In this document: positions 28,351 through 39,314 of the stretch, piece after piece
Layout of the letters: each line of letters begins with the position of its first letter
Position numbering within the stretch: the first letter of the stretch is position 1
Origin: Psychromonas sp. psych-6C06
GTDB lineage: Bacteria; Pseudomonadota; Gammaproteobacteria; Enterobacterales; Psychromonadaceae
DNA length: 64,000 bases
NCBI RefSeq assembly: GCF_002835465.1
Contig: NZ_PIZM01000004.1
Coordinates: 104,998-168,997 of the forward strand
Reading direction: 5' to 3'
Notes under the pieces: generated by a model
Told to the model about the DNA's origin: nothing
The model's database searches: none
Seen by the model: only the letters and a program-made list of their open reading frames with translations
Position numbers and translations under genes: made by a program

Positions 28351-31300
28351 TTGGATTCCCCTTTAATGCCTGATGTTGCTCTGTCATTTCTTGTAATACT
28401 TCACTGTTTTCAAGTTTAATTTTTCCTCTTTTTCTGGTCACTAATTTTACATCAGGAGAGGAAAGATCACCTTTCACGCTAAAATCAACTCGAATAATGG
28501 TATCAACGACAGGCTCAAGTAGTTTAGTGATCATTAACAATGCAGCTCCTGTCAACGGATTGATAGCAAAGGCTGCTAATACTGGCAAGCTAGAGGTGAC
28601 GGCAGGGCTGTAACTAAAATTATAATTGGTTTCATAGTTAGGTAAGTCAATAAGACCTTTGCCGATTATTTTACCAGCAGAGCCTGCCAAATAGAAATCG
28701 TCATTACTCACCACGCCATCATTAATATTGCCGGAAAATGTTAACTCGTCAAAACTAAAACCTTTAGCAAAAACGTTATCGAACTCGAGATTAAGTGAGC
28801 GACGTATACCATCTAAACTAAAGACACTTAGAAAGCGTGTACCTTTATCACTTACCTCCGTAATCGCACCGTCGGCTAAACCTGCAGAGAAAGCACCATT
28901 TAATGTATCAAAGTTAGCTTGCCAAGGCCCCCCCACCCAATTAACAGCGCCACTCAATTGCATTTTTTGGTGGTAAACAGGGCTGGTGTACCCCATTCTT
29001 CTTATAATATCATTGTCTTTATTGCCTTCGCTGTCGAAGATAATATTCGTTAAGCGTTGATCCCAAACGCCTGAAATATTTGTGAACTCAGTTTCGTCAC
29101 CAATTTTAATGTAATCAATATTTAAGCGTTTTTTAGTTGGATATATATGCGCATTCAACGGTGAAAGATCAAAATCTTTATAAATACAACGTTCACACTC
29201 AACAAATAACTCTGGATAATCAAGTAATAAATTACTGCTTAGTGCTTTTAACTTACCTGAGTTTCGTCGCTTTGAGTCTTTTAACAAACTTAAATCTAAA
29301 GATTGAAAGTTCATTTTTTGCGCTTTGAGATCAATACGAATTGGAATGCCTGGTCGATACTCTACATCGGTTTGTAATACATCGGAATTGATCGATGCGC
29401 CCCATTTATCGTTAGTTTTGATTGCATTCGCACGAAAAAGCGCAAAAGGTTGTTCGAATAGTTCTAGGTGCTTGATGTCTACATTGACCGCCTCTATGTC
29501 AAGTAACGATTGCTCATTAATCGATGTATCTTCAATAACTTCATCAATTATCGAACCTTCAAACTCTTGATTATCAATGCGCCATTTATCATACCAAGCC
29601 GTAAGTCCTAAATGCTCTAAGTTAATATTAATAACCTGCTTGTTTTTATCAAGGTCAGTGGTGGCTTTCTGACCGACATCCAAACTAAAATAAGGAATGC
29701 TTTGTATTCCATATTGGTAGTTCAGTTGTCCCTCAAAGCTCAATTTATCAGCAACAGAAGCTTTCATTAAACTATGACTGTCGTTACCAGTTATTTTTAC
29801 TACAGTCGGCCATGATTGCAAAGTATGTTTATAAAAAGGCGCAGGAAGTTTAGTTCTTATTCCTTGTGTCTCAGATTCGAGTTCCAGCTGATAGTTGTAT
29901 CCACCTGAATAAAGGTGTGTAAAGTTAACATCGCCAGACCAATCTAAATGACCAGAGAGTGTTAATGGAGCTAATAGCGTATGATACTGGCTTAACCGTG
30001 CTAGCTTCCAAATCCCCCTTAACTGCGCATCTAAAACATAACGATCGTTTTTTTCTTCCGTGTTAAAATCAACCTCAACAGGCTGTTCAAATAGCGATGC
30101 TTGCAACTCACTAGCGATGAGGTTGCCGTTAATAAAGTCAAAGCTACCAGTTAATTTTTTTAAAGGCATAACAAGATTATCAGCTAAATGAATATCAAGT
30201 TGATTATCCACCAAGCGCACAGTTCCTTCACTTTGTGTTTGTTGTTTTTCACGGTTAAAGGGGACGGTTAATATAATATTGCCCGATAAAGGTTGAGATA
30301 CCTCTAGCACCGATAGGGCCTTACCAACACTCTCTTTTAATGGTGATGCTTTAAGATAATCACTTATGTTTTTGGCATCTTCAGCGATATCCGCTTTAAT
30401 CGTTAATATGCCATCGGGATTAAGGTGATCGACCTTAGCACTTAGCTTATCAACTTCCACTTCACCTAAGGAGGCCCGTTTAGCATCCATTAGTAGGTAA
30501 TCATTCTCAAACAGTAAATCTAAATCTAAATCTGTTAATCCTTGCCATTCCCCATAGAAATCATATTGCGCATCGCGCAGTGGGACAAATGCTTGAAATA
30601 TACCGTTATTTTCAAGGTATGGATAATGATTAAAAGCGCCATACCAAAGGATTTTAGCCCCCTCCACATGCCCTTTTTTAAGCGTAGGCTCTAGATACTC
30701 AAACACACTTTCACCCATCGCTTTTACCGGGAAGTAATATTGTGCTTTACTGGCATCATTGAGTGAAGCATAGGTATATAAGCTTAAAAATGTACTTTGA
30801 TTTTGAGCATTTTCGTTAGCTAATAGTAGCGAGAAATCAGTGCTTGTTTGGAGCTCATCAGTATTTAACAACGCCCCTTTACTGAAGAGTTTCAAGCCGT
30901 TATTGGTCTGCTGCCATTGCAGGTCAATATCAGCAGACTGCACTGGCATATTACGGCTAAATTGACCATCGAAAGTAATCTGTTGTTGTGCAAGTTTAAT
31001 CGTTGCGTATCCACTGTCGATACCACCATTAATTGCAATAGTCGCATTATTAATGCCAGGTATAGCGCCAACAGGGCGATTATTAAAGTCACTCATATTC
31101 ACGCTAAATTGAACGTTGTTTTGTTCATCCAATATAACACCAACTTGATCAAGATTAGCATCAAGGTTAAATTTTCGTAGTTGGGTTATTTGCTCTTTCG
31201 TAAGTTCAGAGTGTAAAAGGTAAAAGGGGCTAATATCTTGTATCGTTAATCCATTAATATTAATTTTTAGGTGTTTATCATCGCCCTTGCCACTGAGCGT

Positions 31301-32263
31301 TAGAGGGTGCCAGGGTTTATTGTCACGAAGCATTGCCAAATTATAACTATCTAATAACCAGCCATTGTTGCTGTTTGTTAGTTGTAATTCTCCAGAAGAG
31401 ATTCCCCAATGATAATTGCGTTTAAGTTGAGACCAAGAAAAAGCCGTTTTTTTAAAGATAACTTGAACGCTATCAATTTTGTGCTCAGTAAATTTAGCCC
31501 ATGCATCAAAGCCCAGCACCGCTTTGGTAACACGTGCATTACTATTAACTTGCTCGACCAAATATTCTGTAATATCAAGATCGTCAGCTTTTAAATAGAG
31601 GTTACCCGATAAAGGTTGATTGTCATTTTCTGGAAATAGGTCGACCACAAATTTAAGGCTATTGGTTCCAAGTTTGTCAGGAAAACTAGCCTCGCCAATG
31701 CCTTGATGATCGTCTCCGTCATTCAGCCAGCGTAGCTGATTTATAACGATCAATTTTTGATGACCAAACTCGTCAACATAACGAACTTTACTATTTTTGA
31801 CCGACACTTTTTTTAACTGCGACAGAAAAATATCTTTCAATTTATTGATCGTTATTTGTGATTTTTCTGAGGGGGCCTGATCAGAGCCTTTATTGAGTGT
31901 TAGCTCTGCACCTTGTAAAGAGATTCTATTAAAATTTAATTTTCTTTCTACAACAGAGTCCCAAAAGTCTAAATGTAAAAATAGGTGCTCAAACTTTAAA
32001 ACAAAGGGTAACTCTTCAGAGTCAAGTAATTCAACATTATTCAAGGTCAAGATCATGCCCGAGAAGTCTATTCCTGCTGAAATATCCTGAACAGCTATAT
32101 CAACTTCGTATTCACCCGTTACCCACTCGATCGCCTGCTGTTTATAATCTTCGACACTGATAAATAAAATACGCGCAGAAGTAAGCAATACAGCAACAAT
32201 AACCAGTTTGATGGCGAATAAAATATAAATTCGTTTTAACCATTTAAAGGTAAAATGTTTCAA
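28340..32263 (-). CDS. yhdP: AsmA-like phospholipid transport protein YhdP
   Basis: YhdP is one of the large AsmA-like proteins (with TamB and YdbH) that move phospholipids from the inner to the outer membrane. The 1307 residues (E. coli 1266) begin with a single membrane anchor at about 10-32, followed by a long beta-strand-rich periplasmic region. A C-terminal AsmA-like part (NINDGVVSNDDFYLAGSAGK, GLIDLPNYETNYNFSYSP) ends with a hydrophobic segment, AAFAINPLTGAALLMITKLL. It lies between rng (40 bp gap) and nit, in the conserved mre-operon order. Confidence 0.93.
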   Translation of the reverse strand: MKHFTFKWLKRIYILFAIKLVIVAVLLTSARILFISVEDYKQQAIEWVTGEYEVDIAVQDISAGIDFSGMILTLNNVELLDSEELPFVLKFEHLFLHLDFWDSVVERKLNFNRISLQGAELTLNKGSDQAPSEKSQITINKLKDIFLSQLKKVSVKNSKVRYVDEFGHQKLIVINQLRWLNDGDDHQGIGEASFPDKLGTNSLKFVVDLFPENDNQPLSGNLYLKADDLDITEYLVEQVNSNARVTKAVLGFDAWAKFTEHKIDSVQVIFKKTAFSWSQLKRNYHWGISSGELQLTNSNNGWLLDSYNLAMLRDNKPWHPLTLSGKGDDKHLKININGLTIQDISPFYLLHSELTKEQITQLRKFNLDANLDQVGVILDEQNNVQFSVNMSDFNNRPVGAIPGINNATIAINGGIDSGYATIKLAQQQITFDGQFSRNMPVQSADIDLQWQQTNNGLKLFSKGALLNTDELQTSTDFSLLLANENAQNQSTFLSLYTYASLNDASKAQYYFPVKAMGESVFEYLEPTLKKGHVEGAKILWYGAFNHYPYLENNGIFQAFVPLRDAQYDFYGEWQGLTDLDLDLLFENDYLLMDAKRASLGEVEVDKLSAKVDHLNPDGILTIKADIAEDAKNISDYLKASPLKESVGKALSVLEVSQPLSGNIILTVPFNREKQQTQSEGTVRLVDNQLDIHLADNLVMPLKKLTGSFDFINGNLIASELQASLFEQPVEVDFNTEEKNDRYVLDAQLRGIWKLARLSQYHTLLAPLTLSGHLDWSGDVNFTHLYSGGYNYQLELESETQGIRTKLPAPFYKHTLQSWPTVVKITGNDSHSLMKASVADKLSFEGQLNYQYGIQSIPYFSLDVGQKATTDLDKNKQVININLEHLGLTAWYDKWRIDNQEFEGSIIDEVIEDTSINEQSLLDIEAVNVDIKHLELFEQPFALFRANAIKTNDKWGASINSDVLQTDVEYRPGIPIRIDLKAQKMNFQSLDLSLLKDSKRRNSGKLKALSSNLLLDYPELFVECERCIYKDFDLSPLNAHIYPTKKRLNIDYIKIGDETEFTNISGVWDQRLTNIIFDSEGNKDNDIIRRMGYTSPVYHQKMQLSGAVNWVGGPWQANFDTLNGAFSAGLADGAITEVSDKGTRFLSVFSLDGIRRSLNLEFDNVFAKGFSFDELTFSGNINDGVVSNDDFYLAGSAGKIIGKGLIDLPNYETNYNFSYSPAVTSSLPVLAAFAINPLTGAALLMITKLLEPVVDTIIRVDFSVKGDLSSPDVKLVTRKRGKIKLENSEVLQEMTEQHQALKGNPSEL

Positions 32264-32303
32264 TTAAAGGCCCACTTTTTATCACTATACAAAAGAATTA
32301 GCC

Positions 32304-33776
32304 TCACATCATCACTACGTCAAACTGCTCAGGCCCATATAATGGTTCAGCGTTTATTTTCACCTGTTTCGACATAAATAAAATTAATTCACCTAAGCTG
32401 TGTGACTCATCGCCCTGCAAGGCTTCAGCGACTGCCGGGGAGGTATAAACAACAAAATAATCCGCATCATAGGCGCGATTAACACGCAACACTTCACGTA
32501 ATACTTCGTAACACACCGTCTCAACCGTTTTTACATAACCACGGCCATTACACTGTGAACATTCATCACAGAAGATATGCTCAAGGCTCTCCTGCGTGCG
32601 TTTTCGAGTCATTTCAATTAAGCCCAGTGGCGAGAAATCATTGATATGGGTTTTAACGCGATCTTTTGCTAATGCTTGTTCTAAACTGGTAAATACGCGA
32701 CGCTTATGTTCGCTCGATTTCATGTCGATAAAATCAAGAATAATAATACCGCCCAAGTTACGAAGACGAAGTTGTCGTGCTATCGCTTGTGTTGCTTCGA
32801 TATTAGTATTAAAAATCGTCTCTTCTAAGTTACGATGCCCAACAAAGCCGCCGGTATTGATATCAACCGTGGTCATCGCTTCTGTTTGGTCAATAATTAA
32901 ATAACCGCCCGATTTCAATTCCACCTTGCGCTCAAGCGCACGCTGTACTTCATTTTCAACATCAAATAGGTCAAAGATAGGGCTAGCACCCTCATAGTAT
33001 TCAATATTATTCTCAAGTTCAGGCACGAACTCTTGAGTAAACTCTTTGATTTCATTAAAGGTAATTTTAGAATCGATGCGCACTCTATCGATTTTTGTTC
33101 CCACAAAGTCACGTAATATACGAAATGGCAGGACTAAATCACGGTACAACAATTTATTCTTAGATTTATAACGCGCTTTACGCACAAGTACTTTTGCCCA
33201 TACTCGCTGCAAAAAAGCAGCATCGTGTTGCAGTTCTTCTTCTGGCGCGCCTTCTGCGGCGGTGCGGATAATAAAACCGCCAAGTTCATTAACACAGGAT
33301 TGGGTAATTTTTTTTAGACGGTTACGCTCTTTTTCACTTTCAATACGCTGTGATACGCCAACATGAACACTGCCCGGCATAAAGACCAAATAACGAGAAG
33401 GGACGGTAATATCAGTGGTCAGGCGTGCACCTTTAGTCCCTAAAGGATCTTTCACCACTTGAACAATAATATCTTGGCCTTGTCGAACAAGCTCTGAAAT
33501 GTCAGCGACTTTAAACTGTGCTTTCTCATTCTGGGCAACACACTCAGTGTGTAAAACAATATCAGAAGCATGTAAAAAAGCGGCTTTATCTAAACCTATA
33601 TCCACAAATGCAGCTTGCATTCCCGGTAATACTCGACAAACTTTACCTTTATAAACATTACCGACAATGCCTTTAGAGGCTAAACGTTCAATATGCAACT
33701 CTTGTAGAATGCCACCTTCAATCAACGCAACACGTGATTCGGTAGGTGTGATATTCATTAATAATTCAACCGACAT
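32304..33776 (-). CDS. rng: Ribonuclease G
   Basis: RNase G is the E-type endoribonuclease that matures the 5' end of 16S rRNA and turns over some mRNAs. The 490 residues (E. coli 489) contain an S1 domain from about 38 to 120 (GNVYKGKVCRVLPGMQAAFV), the catalytic region (MTTVDINTGGFVG, GGIIILDFIDM) and the Zn-link CSQCNGRG with cysteines near 406 and 409. It lacks the long C-terminal scaffold of RNase E. The start overlaps the maf stop by 11 bases. Confidence 0.96.
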   Translation of the reverse strand: MSVELLMNITPTESRVALIEGGILQELHIERLASKGIVGNVYKGKVCRVLPGMQAAFVDIGLDKAAFLHASDIVLHTECVAQNEKAQFKVADISELVRQGQDIIVQVVKDPLGTKGARLTTDITVPSRYLVFMPGSVHVGVSQRIESEKERNRLKKITQSCVNELGGFIIRTAAEGAPEEELQHDAAFLQRVWAKVLVRKARYKSKNKLLYRDLVLPFRILRDFVGTKIDRVRIDSKITFNEIKEFTQEFVPELENNIEYYEGASPIFDLFDVENEVQRALERKVELKSGGYLIIDQTEAMTTVDINTGGFVGHRNLEETIFNTNIEATQAIARQLRLRNLGGIIILDFIDMKSSEHKRRVFTSLEQALAKDRVKTHINDFSPLGLIEMTRKRTQESLEHIFCDECSQCNGRGYVKTVETVCYEVLREVLRVNRAYDADYFVVYTSPAVAEALQGDESHSLGELILFMSKQVKINAEPLYGPEQFDVVMM

Positions 33777-34365
33777 AGCGCGATTCCTCTAAAAATTCTT
33801 TGATTAACATATCTGTTTCATAAAGCGGTAACCCAACTACTGCAGTGTAACTGCCATTTATATGAGTGACAAAACGCCCACCGATGCCTTGAATACCATA
33901 ACCAGCAGCTTTATCAATAGGCTCACCAGTTTGCCAATAATCACTTATCTGCTGCAGGGTAAGAGGCTTAAAAGTCACATCAGTCTTAACTAAACACGCT
34001 TTAGTGAATCTCTCATTGACTAATGCAACAGCAGTAAAGACTTGATGTGTTCGTCCAGACAGCAAATTCATCATTTGCTCTGCATGGGTTTTATCACGTG
34101 GTTTTTCTAATATCTGTTCATCAATGACAACAATCGTATCAGCACCTAATACCGGCTTGTCTTTAGCGCTATTGAGGAAACCAGCTTGCGCCTTTTGTCG
34201 TGCTAAACGGGTCACATATTGCTCAGCCGCCTCATCGGGTTGTAACACCTCCTCAACCTCTGCTTTAACACGTTCAAATGTGACGCCAATTTGTGTTAAA
34301 AGTTCCGCGCGACGGGGAGAGTTTGAAGAAAGGTAGATCTGCGTTTCTGTACTAACTGTGCGCAT
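33766..34365 (-). CDS. yhdE: Maf-family nucleotide pyrophosphatase (YhdE type)
   Basis: Maf proteins hydrolyse nucleoside triphosphates to monophosphates; the YhdE branch prefers dTTP and UTP. The 199 residues show the N-terminal SSNSPRRAELLTQIG, the metal-site region VLGADTIVVID, LEKPRDKTHAEQMM and KAAGYGIQGIGG, and track E. coli YhdE. It follows mreD by one base and precedes rng, the standard order mreBCD-yhdE-rng. Confidence 0.94.
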   Translation of the reverse strand: MRTVSTETQIYLSSNSPRRAELLTQIGVTFERVKAEVEEVLQPDEAAEQYVTRLARQKAQAGFLNSAKDKPVLGADTIVVIDEQILEKPRDKTHAEQMMNLLSGRTHQVFTAVALVNERFTKACLVKTDVTFKPLTLQQISDYWQTGEPIDKAAGYGIQGIGGRFVTHINGSYTAVVGLPLYETDMLIKEFLEESRYVG

Positions 34366-34366
34366 A

Positions 34367-34849
34367 TTAGGTAACCTTAAAACGTTTGCGCAAAAAACGC
34401 ATGAAAAAGAAGAACCAAGGCCAGATTAACATCGAGGTAAATATCGACCAAAAATAGTGTTTATGTAAAATGATCTCTTGCAAACTAGAAGCCATCCAAT
34501 ACAGCCCGAGTTTAGACAATAAAACAAAGAAACCGACCAACAGAGTTGTTTGTACCATAGTGAAATAACGAATGCGTTGATAACTAACACTGACGATATA
34601 AGCGAGTAAGGAAAAGACTAAAGTGTGCATGCCGAGTGTCGAACCGAGTAATACATCCAATATTAGGCCTAATAAAAATGCATGTAAGATACTGACACGA
34701 TGAGGCAGAGCAAGAACCCAATAAAAGATGATTAACACCATCCAATCAGGCCTAAAGGCATTTAAATAGATAGGTAATGGATATATCGCGCCTAATAAGC
34801 CAAGTAAAAAAGTGCAATAGATAACACGATAACTACTCAGCAGTGACAT
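34367..34849 (-). CDS. mreD: Rod shape-determining protein MreD
   Basis: MreD is an inner-membrane elongasome component. The protein of about 160 residues (E. coli 162) is almost entirely hydrophobic with five to six predicted helices, including ILHAFLLGLILDVLLGSTLG, a family hallmark. I use the ATG at 34849, which has GGAG seven bases upstream, rather than a GTG six bases earlier. The start lies inside the end of mreC, overlapping it by 17 bases, so the two are likely translationally coupled. Confidence 0.93.
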   Translation of the reverse strand: MSLLSSYRVIYCTFLLGLLGAIYPLPIYLNAFRPDWMVLIIFYWVLALPHRVSILHAFLLGLILDVLLGSTLGMHTLVFSLLAYIVSVSYQRIRYFTMVQTTLLVGFFVLLSKLGLYWMASSLQEIILHKHYFWSIFTSMLIWPWFFFFMRFLRKRFKVT

Positions 34850-35711
34850 CTTCACTCTCCAGGTCTAGCGCTGGCTCTGCGTCACTATATTGATGATCGT
34901 TCCACAATAATAACAGATATCGACTTCTGTCTAACAACGCCACAGGGGTAGCGGTTACTTCAGCGTATAAAGCCCCCTCTTGGTAGTTAAAGTGACTAAT
35001 TTTAGCAACAGGATAACCCGCTGGAAAACGCCCACCTAAGCCAGAGGTAACTAAGAGGTCCCCCTCTTTAAGATCCGCATTACTTTGTACAAAGGGAACA
35101 TTGAGTTTATTCCATGCACCACTGCCATGTAAAATAGCGGCAATATCGTTACGTTGCACTCTAACCGGAATACCGTGGCTTGCATCCACAATCAATAATA
35201 CGCGGCTCGTGGTTGTTCCAACCTGTGAAACTTGCCCAACCACACCTTGTTCATTGATTACCGGCTGTCCAACATAGACGCCATCTGATGCACCTTTATC
35301 TATCAATAGTTGATGTGAAAAGGGATCTGAGCGTAAACTCATCACTTCGGTAATCATACGTTTATTGGTATAACTACGTTGTGAATTAAGTAATTCACGT
35401 AACTGTTTATTCTCATTTTCTAGTTGCGTCAGTAATAACCGATCAGCTTTGAGATAGAGGTTTTCTTTCTCCAGCTCAAGGTTACGGTCTTTAAGCGCCT
35501 GTCGCGTTAGCAAGTTTTCAGAAATAGCACTAGATAACTTTTGTGGCGCATCAGCAATATACTGAATTGGGCTCACCAAAGAGTTAAGGTAAATACGTGC
35601 AGAAGCAAATAAATTGAGCTGGCTATCAGCTAAAAACAGAATAAGCGAAAAGGCTATCACAATGGATAGCCTTAATAGAAATGAGGGACCGCTAAGAAAG
35701 ATAGGTTTCAT
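34833..35711 (-). CDS. mreC: Rod shape-determining protein MreC
   Basis: MreC is a bitopic periplasmic scaffold that activates PBP2/RodA. One membrane helix (about residues 12-29) is followed by a coiled-coil region at about 65-110 rich in Leu, Glu and Asn, then the beta-domain (IDKGASDGVYVGQPVINEQG, VQRNDIAAILHGSGAWN, GDLLVTSGLGGRFPAGYPVA). At 292 residues it is shorter than E. coli MreC (367), mainly at the C-terminal tail. It lies 37 bp after mreB. Its partners mrdA and mrdB lie at 16-19 kb in this window. Confidence 0.95.
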   Translation of the reverse strand: MKPIFLSGPSFLLRLSIVIAFSLILFLADSQLNLFASARIYLNSLVSPIQYIADAPQKLSSAISENLLTRQALKDRNLELEKENLYLKADRLLLTQLENENKQLRELLNSQRSYTNKRMITEVMSLRSDPFSHQLLIDKGASDGVYVGQPVINEQGVVGQVSQVGTTTSRVLLIVDASHGIPVRVQRNDIAAILHGSGAWNKLNVPFVQSNADLKEGDLLVTSGLGGRFPAGYPVAKISHFNYQEGALYAEVTATPVALLDRSRYLLLLWNDHQYSDAEPALDLESEDVTAE

Positions 35712-35748
35712 TATAAATCATTAATTTTCAAAATGAGTTGAGTAAAGA

Positions 35749-37182
<1,434 letters not shown>

Positions 37183-38550
37183 TTATCCAGCAAACACATG
37201 GCCATCAGGGTATTTTAACAGTGTTGGTTTAGGGCGGGCTAACATATAGGCCAGCGTAAGTGGTCCAATTCGACCAATAATCATTACCACTACCATAATG
37301 ACTTTCCCCGCATCCGATAACTCTGCTGTTAAGCCCGCTGTTAAACCGACGGTGGCAAAAGCAGAAATGGTTTCAAACATCACTATATGAAAGGAAGCAT
37401 TTTCAGTTATCATCAATAAAAACATAGCATTAATGAGTACAAAGAAGCTGACCACAATAATCGCTAAACATTTTGTCACCGTACTCCACGGCACAGTGCG
37501 TTTTAATATAACTACTTTATTACGTTGCCTTAAGAAGGCCCACGTTGCAACCATCGCCACGACAAATGTTGAGACTTTAATGCCTCCACCAGTGGAAGTT
37601 GAGCCCGCACCAATTAACATCAACACCATCATTACCAATAATGCAGGGTAAGTAAATTGGCTTAAATCAATACTATTAAAACCTGCTGTACGTGCACTTG
37701 CTGATTGAAAAAATGCAGCTAACCATTGGTCGAGCGTGCTCAACGTAGCAAGAGTATTAGGGTTATTTGATTCTAAAAGCCAAAAAAGTAAAGTGCCAAA
37801 CGCTAATAAGCAAGGGGTAGCTAATAACATAATTTTGGTGTGAAGTTGTAAGTGTTTAAAACCACGAAAAAAATTGCCATGCAGATCAGAAATAACCGTA
37901 AAACCTAAGCCTCCAAAAATAAATAATCCAGCAATGGTAAAGTTGACAAGAGGATCGCCAACATAACTCATCATGCTGTCTGAAAATAGTGAAAAGCCTG
38001 CATTATTGAATGCAGAAACAGCATGAAAAAGCGCACTAAACAATCCTTCAGACCAACCCAATTGAGGAACAAAGCGCACCGCTAACAAAATCATTCCACA
38101 TAATTCGGCAATACAAGAAAACACGAGAATATGTTTTACTAACTTCCTTAAATTTACTGATTTCCCCTGCCCTAACTCCTCTTTAGTCAAAGACTGCTGT
38201 CGCAAGCTAAGACGCAAACCAAACATATACAATAAAATAGCTGAAAGCGTCATCTGGCCTAACCCGCCAATTTGCATCAGTATCATTAATAATACTTTTC
38301 CCGTAAAAGTAAAATGCTCGCCAGTATCAACTACGCCTAGTCCAGTCACGCTTATTGCAGAGGTAGCGGTAAATAAAGCATCAATAAAACTGAGACCTGA
38401 TACAGAAAAAATAGGCAAGGTGAGTAATAGCGCCCCAGGTAACAGGATAGCCAAAAAGCTAAACAGGATGACGCGTGGCTCTGACCAACGTTTTTTACCA
38501 TTTTCTTTTTTTACATGTAGCACGGCACTTTGTTTGGAAAAAGAGATCAT
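37183..38550 (-). CDS. ktrB: Sodium-dependent potassium uptake channel subunit KtrB
   Basis: KtrB is the membrane pore of the KtrAB K+ uptake system. The 455 residues align closely with the Vibrio alginolyticus protein, for example FTATSAISVTGLGVVDTG, FHAVSAFNNAGFSLFSDSMM, FFQSASARTAGFNS and FETISAFATVGLTAGLTAEL. Each of these pore loops carries the single selectivity glycine of the Trk/Ktr/HKT family. The start overlaps the ktrA stop by four bases (ATGA). The length and the single-RCK partner argue for Ktr rather than TrkH. Confidence 0.94.
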   Translation of the reverse strand: MISFSKQSAVLHVKKENGKKRWSEPRVILFSFLAILLPGALLLTLPIFSVSGLSFIDALFTATSAISVTGLGVVDTGEHFTFTGKVLLMILMQIGGLGQMTLSAILLYMFGLRLSLRQQSLTKEELGQGKSVNLRKLVKHILVFSCIAELCGMILLAVRFVPQLGWSEGLFSALFHAVSAFNNAGFSLFSDSMMSYVGDPLVNFTIAGLFIFGGLGFTVISDLHGNFFRGFKHLQLHTKIMLLATPCLLAFGTLLFWLLESNNPNTLATLSTLDQWLAAFFQSASARTAGFNSIDLSQFTYPALLVMMVLMLIGAGSTSTGGGIKVSTFVVAMVATWAFLRQRNKVVILKRTVPWSTVTKCLAIIVVSFFVLINAMFLLMITENASFHIVMFETISAFATVGLTAGLTAELSDAGKVIMVVVMIIGRIGPLTLAYMLARPKPTLLKYPDGHVFAG

Positions 38551-39209
38551 AGCTTTCTAAACTGCTCAAGAATACTCGCTTCTAATCCGGCCACAATTAA
38601 AATGTCTCCAATTTCAAGTTTACCGTTCAAATCAGGATGGCTGTTTAATTTCGGACCTCTTTTATGCGCAAGGATGGTGGTATCTTCACTTTGACAGCAA
38701 GGGTGTTGCTGAATCATTTCGCCAAAGTGTTTACTGCCCACCACCACTTCAGCAATTGCTAAGCCACTGCCTAAAGGAAGGTAATCAAAGATTCGCTTAT
38801 CAAGCATATTACGTGCAATACGCACTCCCATATCACGCTCAGGGCTGATAATCTTATCCGCACCAATTTTCTTTAATATTTTTGCATGATACTTATCTTT
38901 GGCCTTAACCCATACTGCTTTTACCCCAGACTCTTTTAATACTAAGGTGGTAAAAATACTGGTATTCACATCATCACCAATAGCAACCATAACGATATCG
39001 TAATCGTTTAGTTTTAACTCAAGCAGAGTATCTTCATCGCTACAATCAGCAACAATTGCTTGGCTAACAAACTCAGCAGCTTTTTTTACATGAGTCTCAA
39101 TCACATCAACAGCAAGCACCTGTGCCCCCTGCGCAGACAACTCTTGACATATCGCCATACCAAAACGGCCAAGTCCGATCACCGCAAATTGTTTATTATT
39201 AAGTTTCAT
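38547..39209 (-). CDS. ktrA: Potassium uptake regulatory subunit KtrA
   Basis: KtrA forms an octameric RCK ring that gates KtrB in response to ATP/ADP. The 220 residues hold one Rossmann domain (FAVIGLGRFGMAICQEL, with the acidic residue after strand two in VLAVDVIETH) and a C-terminal TrkA-C-type part (residues about 140-220). This single-domain architecture differs from the tandem E. coli TrkA. It is transcribed before ktrB with a 4-base overlap. Confidence 0.94.
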   Translation of the reverse strand: MKLNNKQFAVIGLGRFGMAICQELSAQGAQVLAVDVIETHVKKAAEFVSQAIVADCSDEDTLLELKLNDYDIVMVAIGDDVNTSIFTTLVLKESGVKAVWVKAKDKYHAKILKKIGADKIISPERDMGVRIARNMLDKRIFDYLPLGSGLAIAEVVVGSKHFGEMIQQHPCCQSEDTTILAHKRGPKLNSHPDLNGKLEIGDILIVAGLEASILEQFRKL

Positions 39210-39260
39210 AGCAGCTCTTTACGTAAAGTTCACAACATCATCAGAAAAGAATTAGATAAT

Positions 39261-39287
39261 AAAAAGCCCTGCAATTGCAAGGCTTTC
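39261..39287 (-). terminator. Intrinsic terminator after aroA
   Basis: On the minus strand AAAGCC, TTGCAATTGCA and GGGCTTTTT form a hairpin (one mismatch) followed by a T-rich tail, 28 bp past the aroA stop. It separates aroA from ktrA. Confidence 0.65.
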
Positions 39288-39314
39288 GTTCATATTCTAA
39301 AAACTTTAATAAAA

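Noticed and set aside
39210..39260. Riboswitch (for example cyclic-di-AMP) before ktrA
   Set aside because: The gap before ktrA is about 105 bp and half of it is the aroA terminator, leaving no room for a known potassium-related riboswitch.
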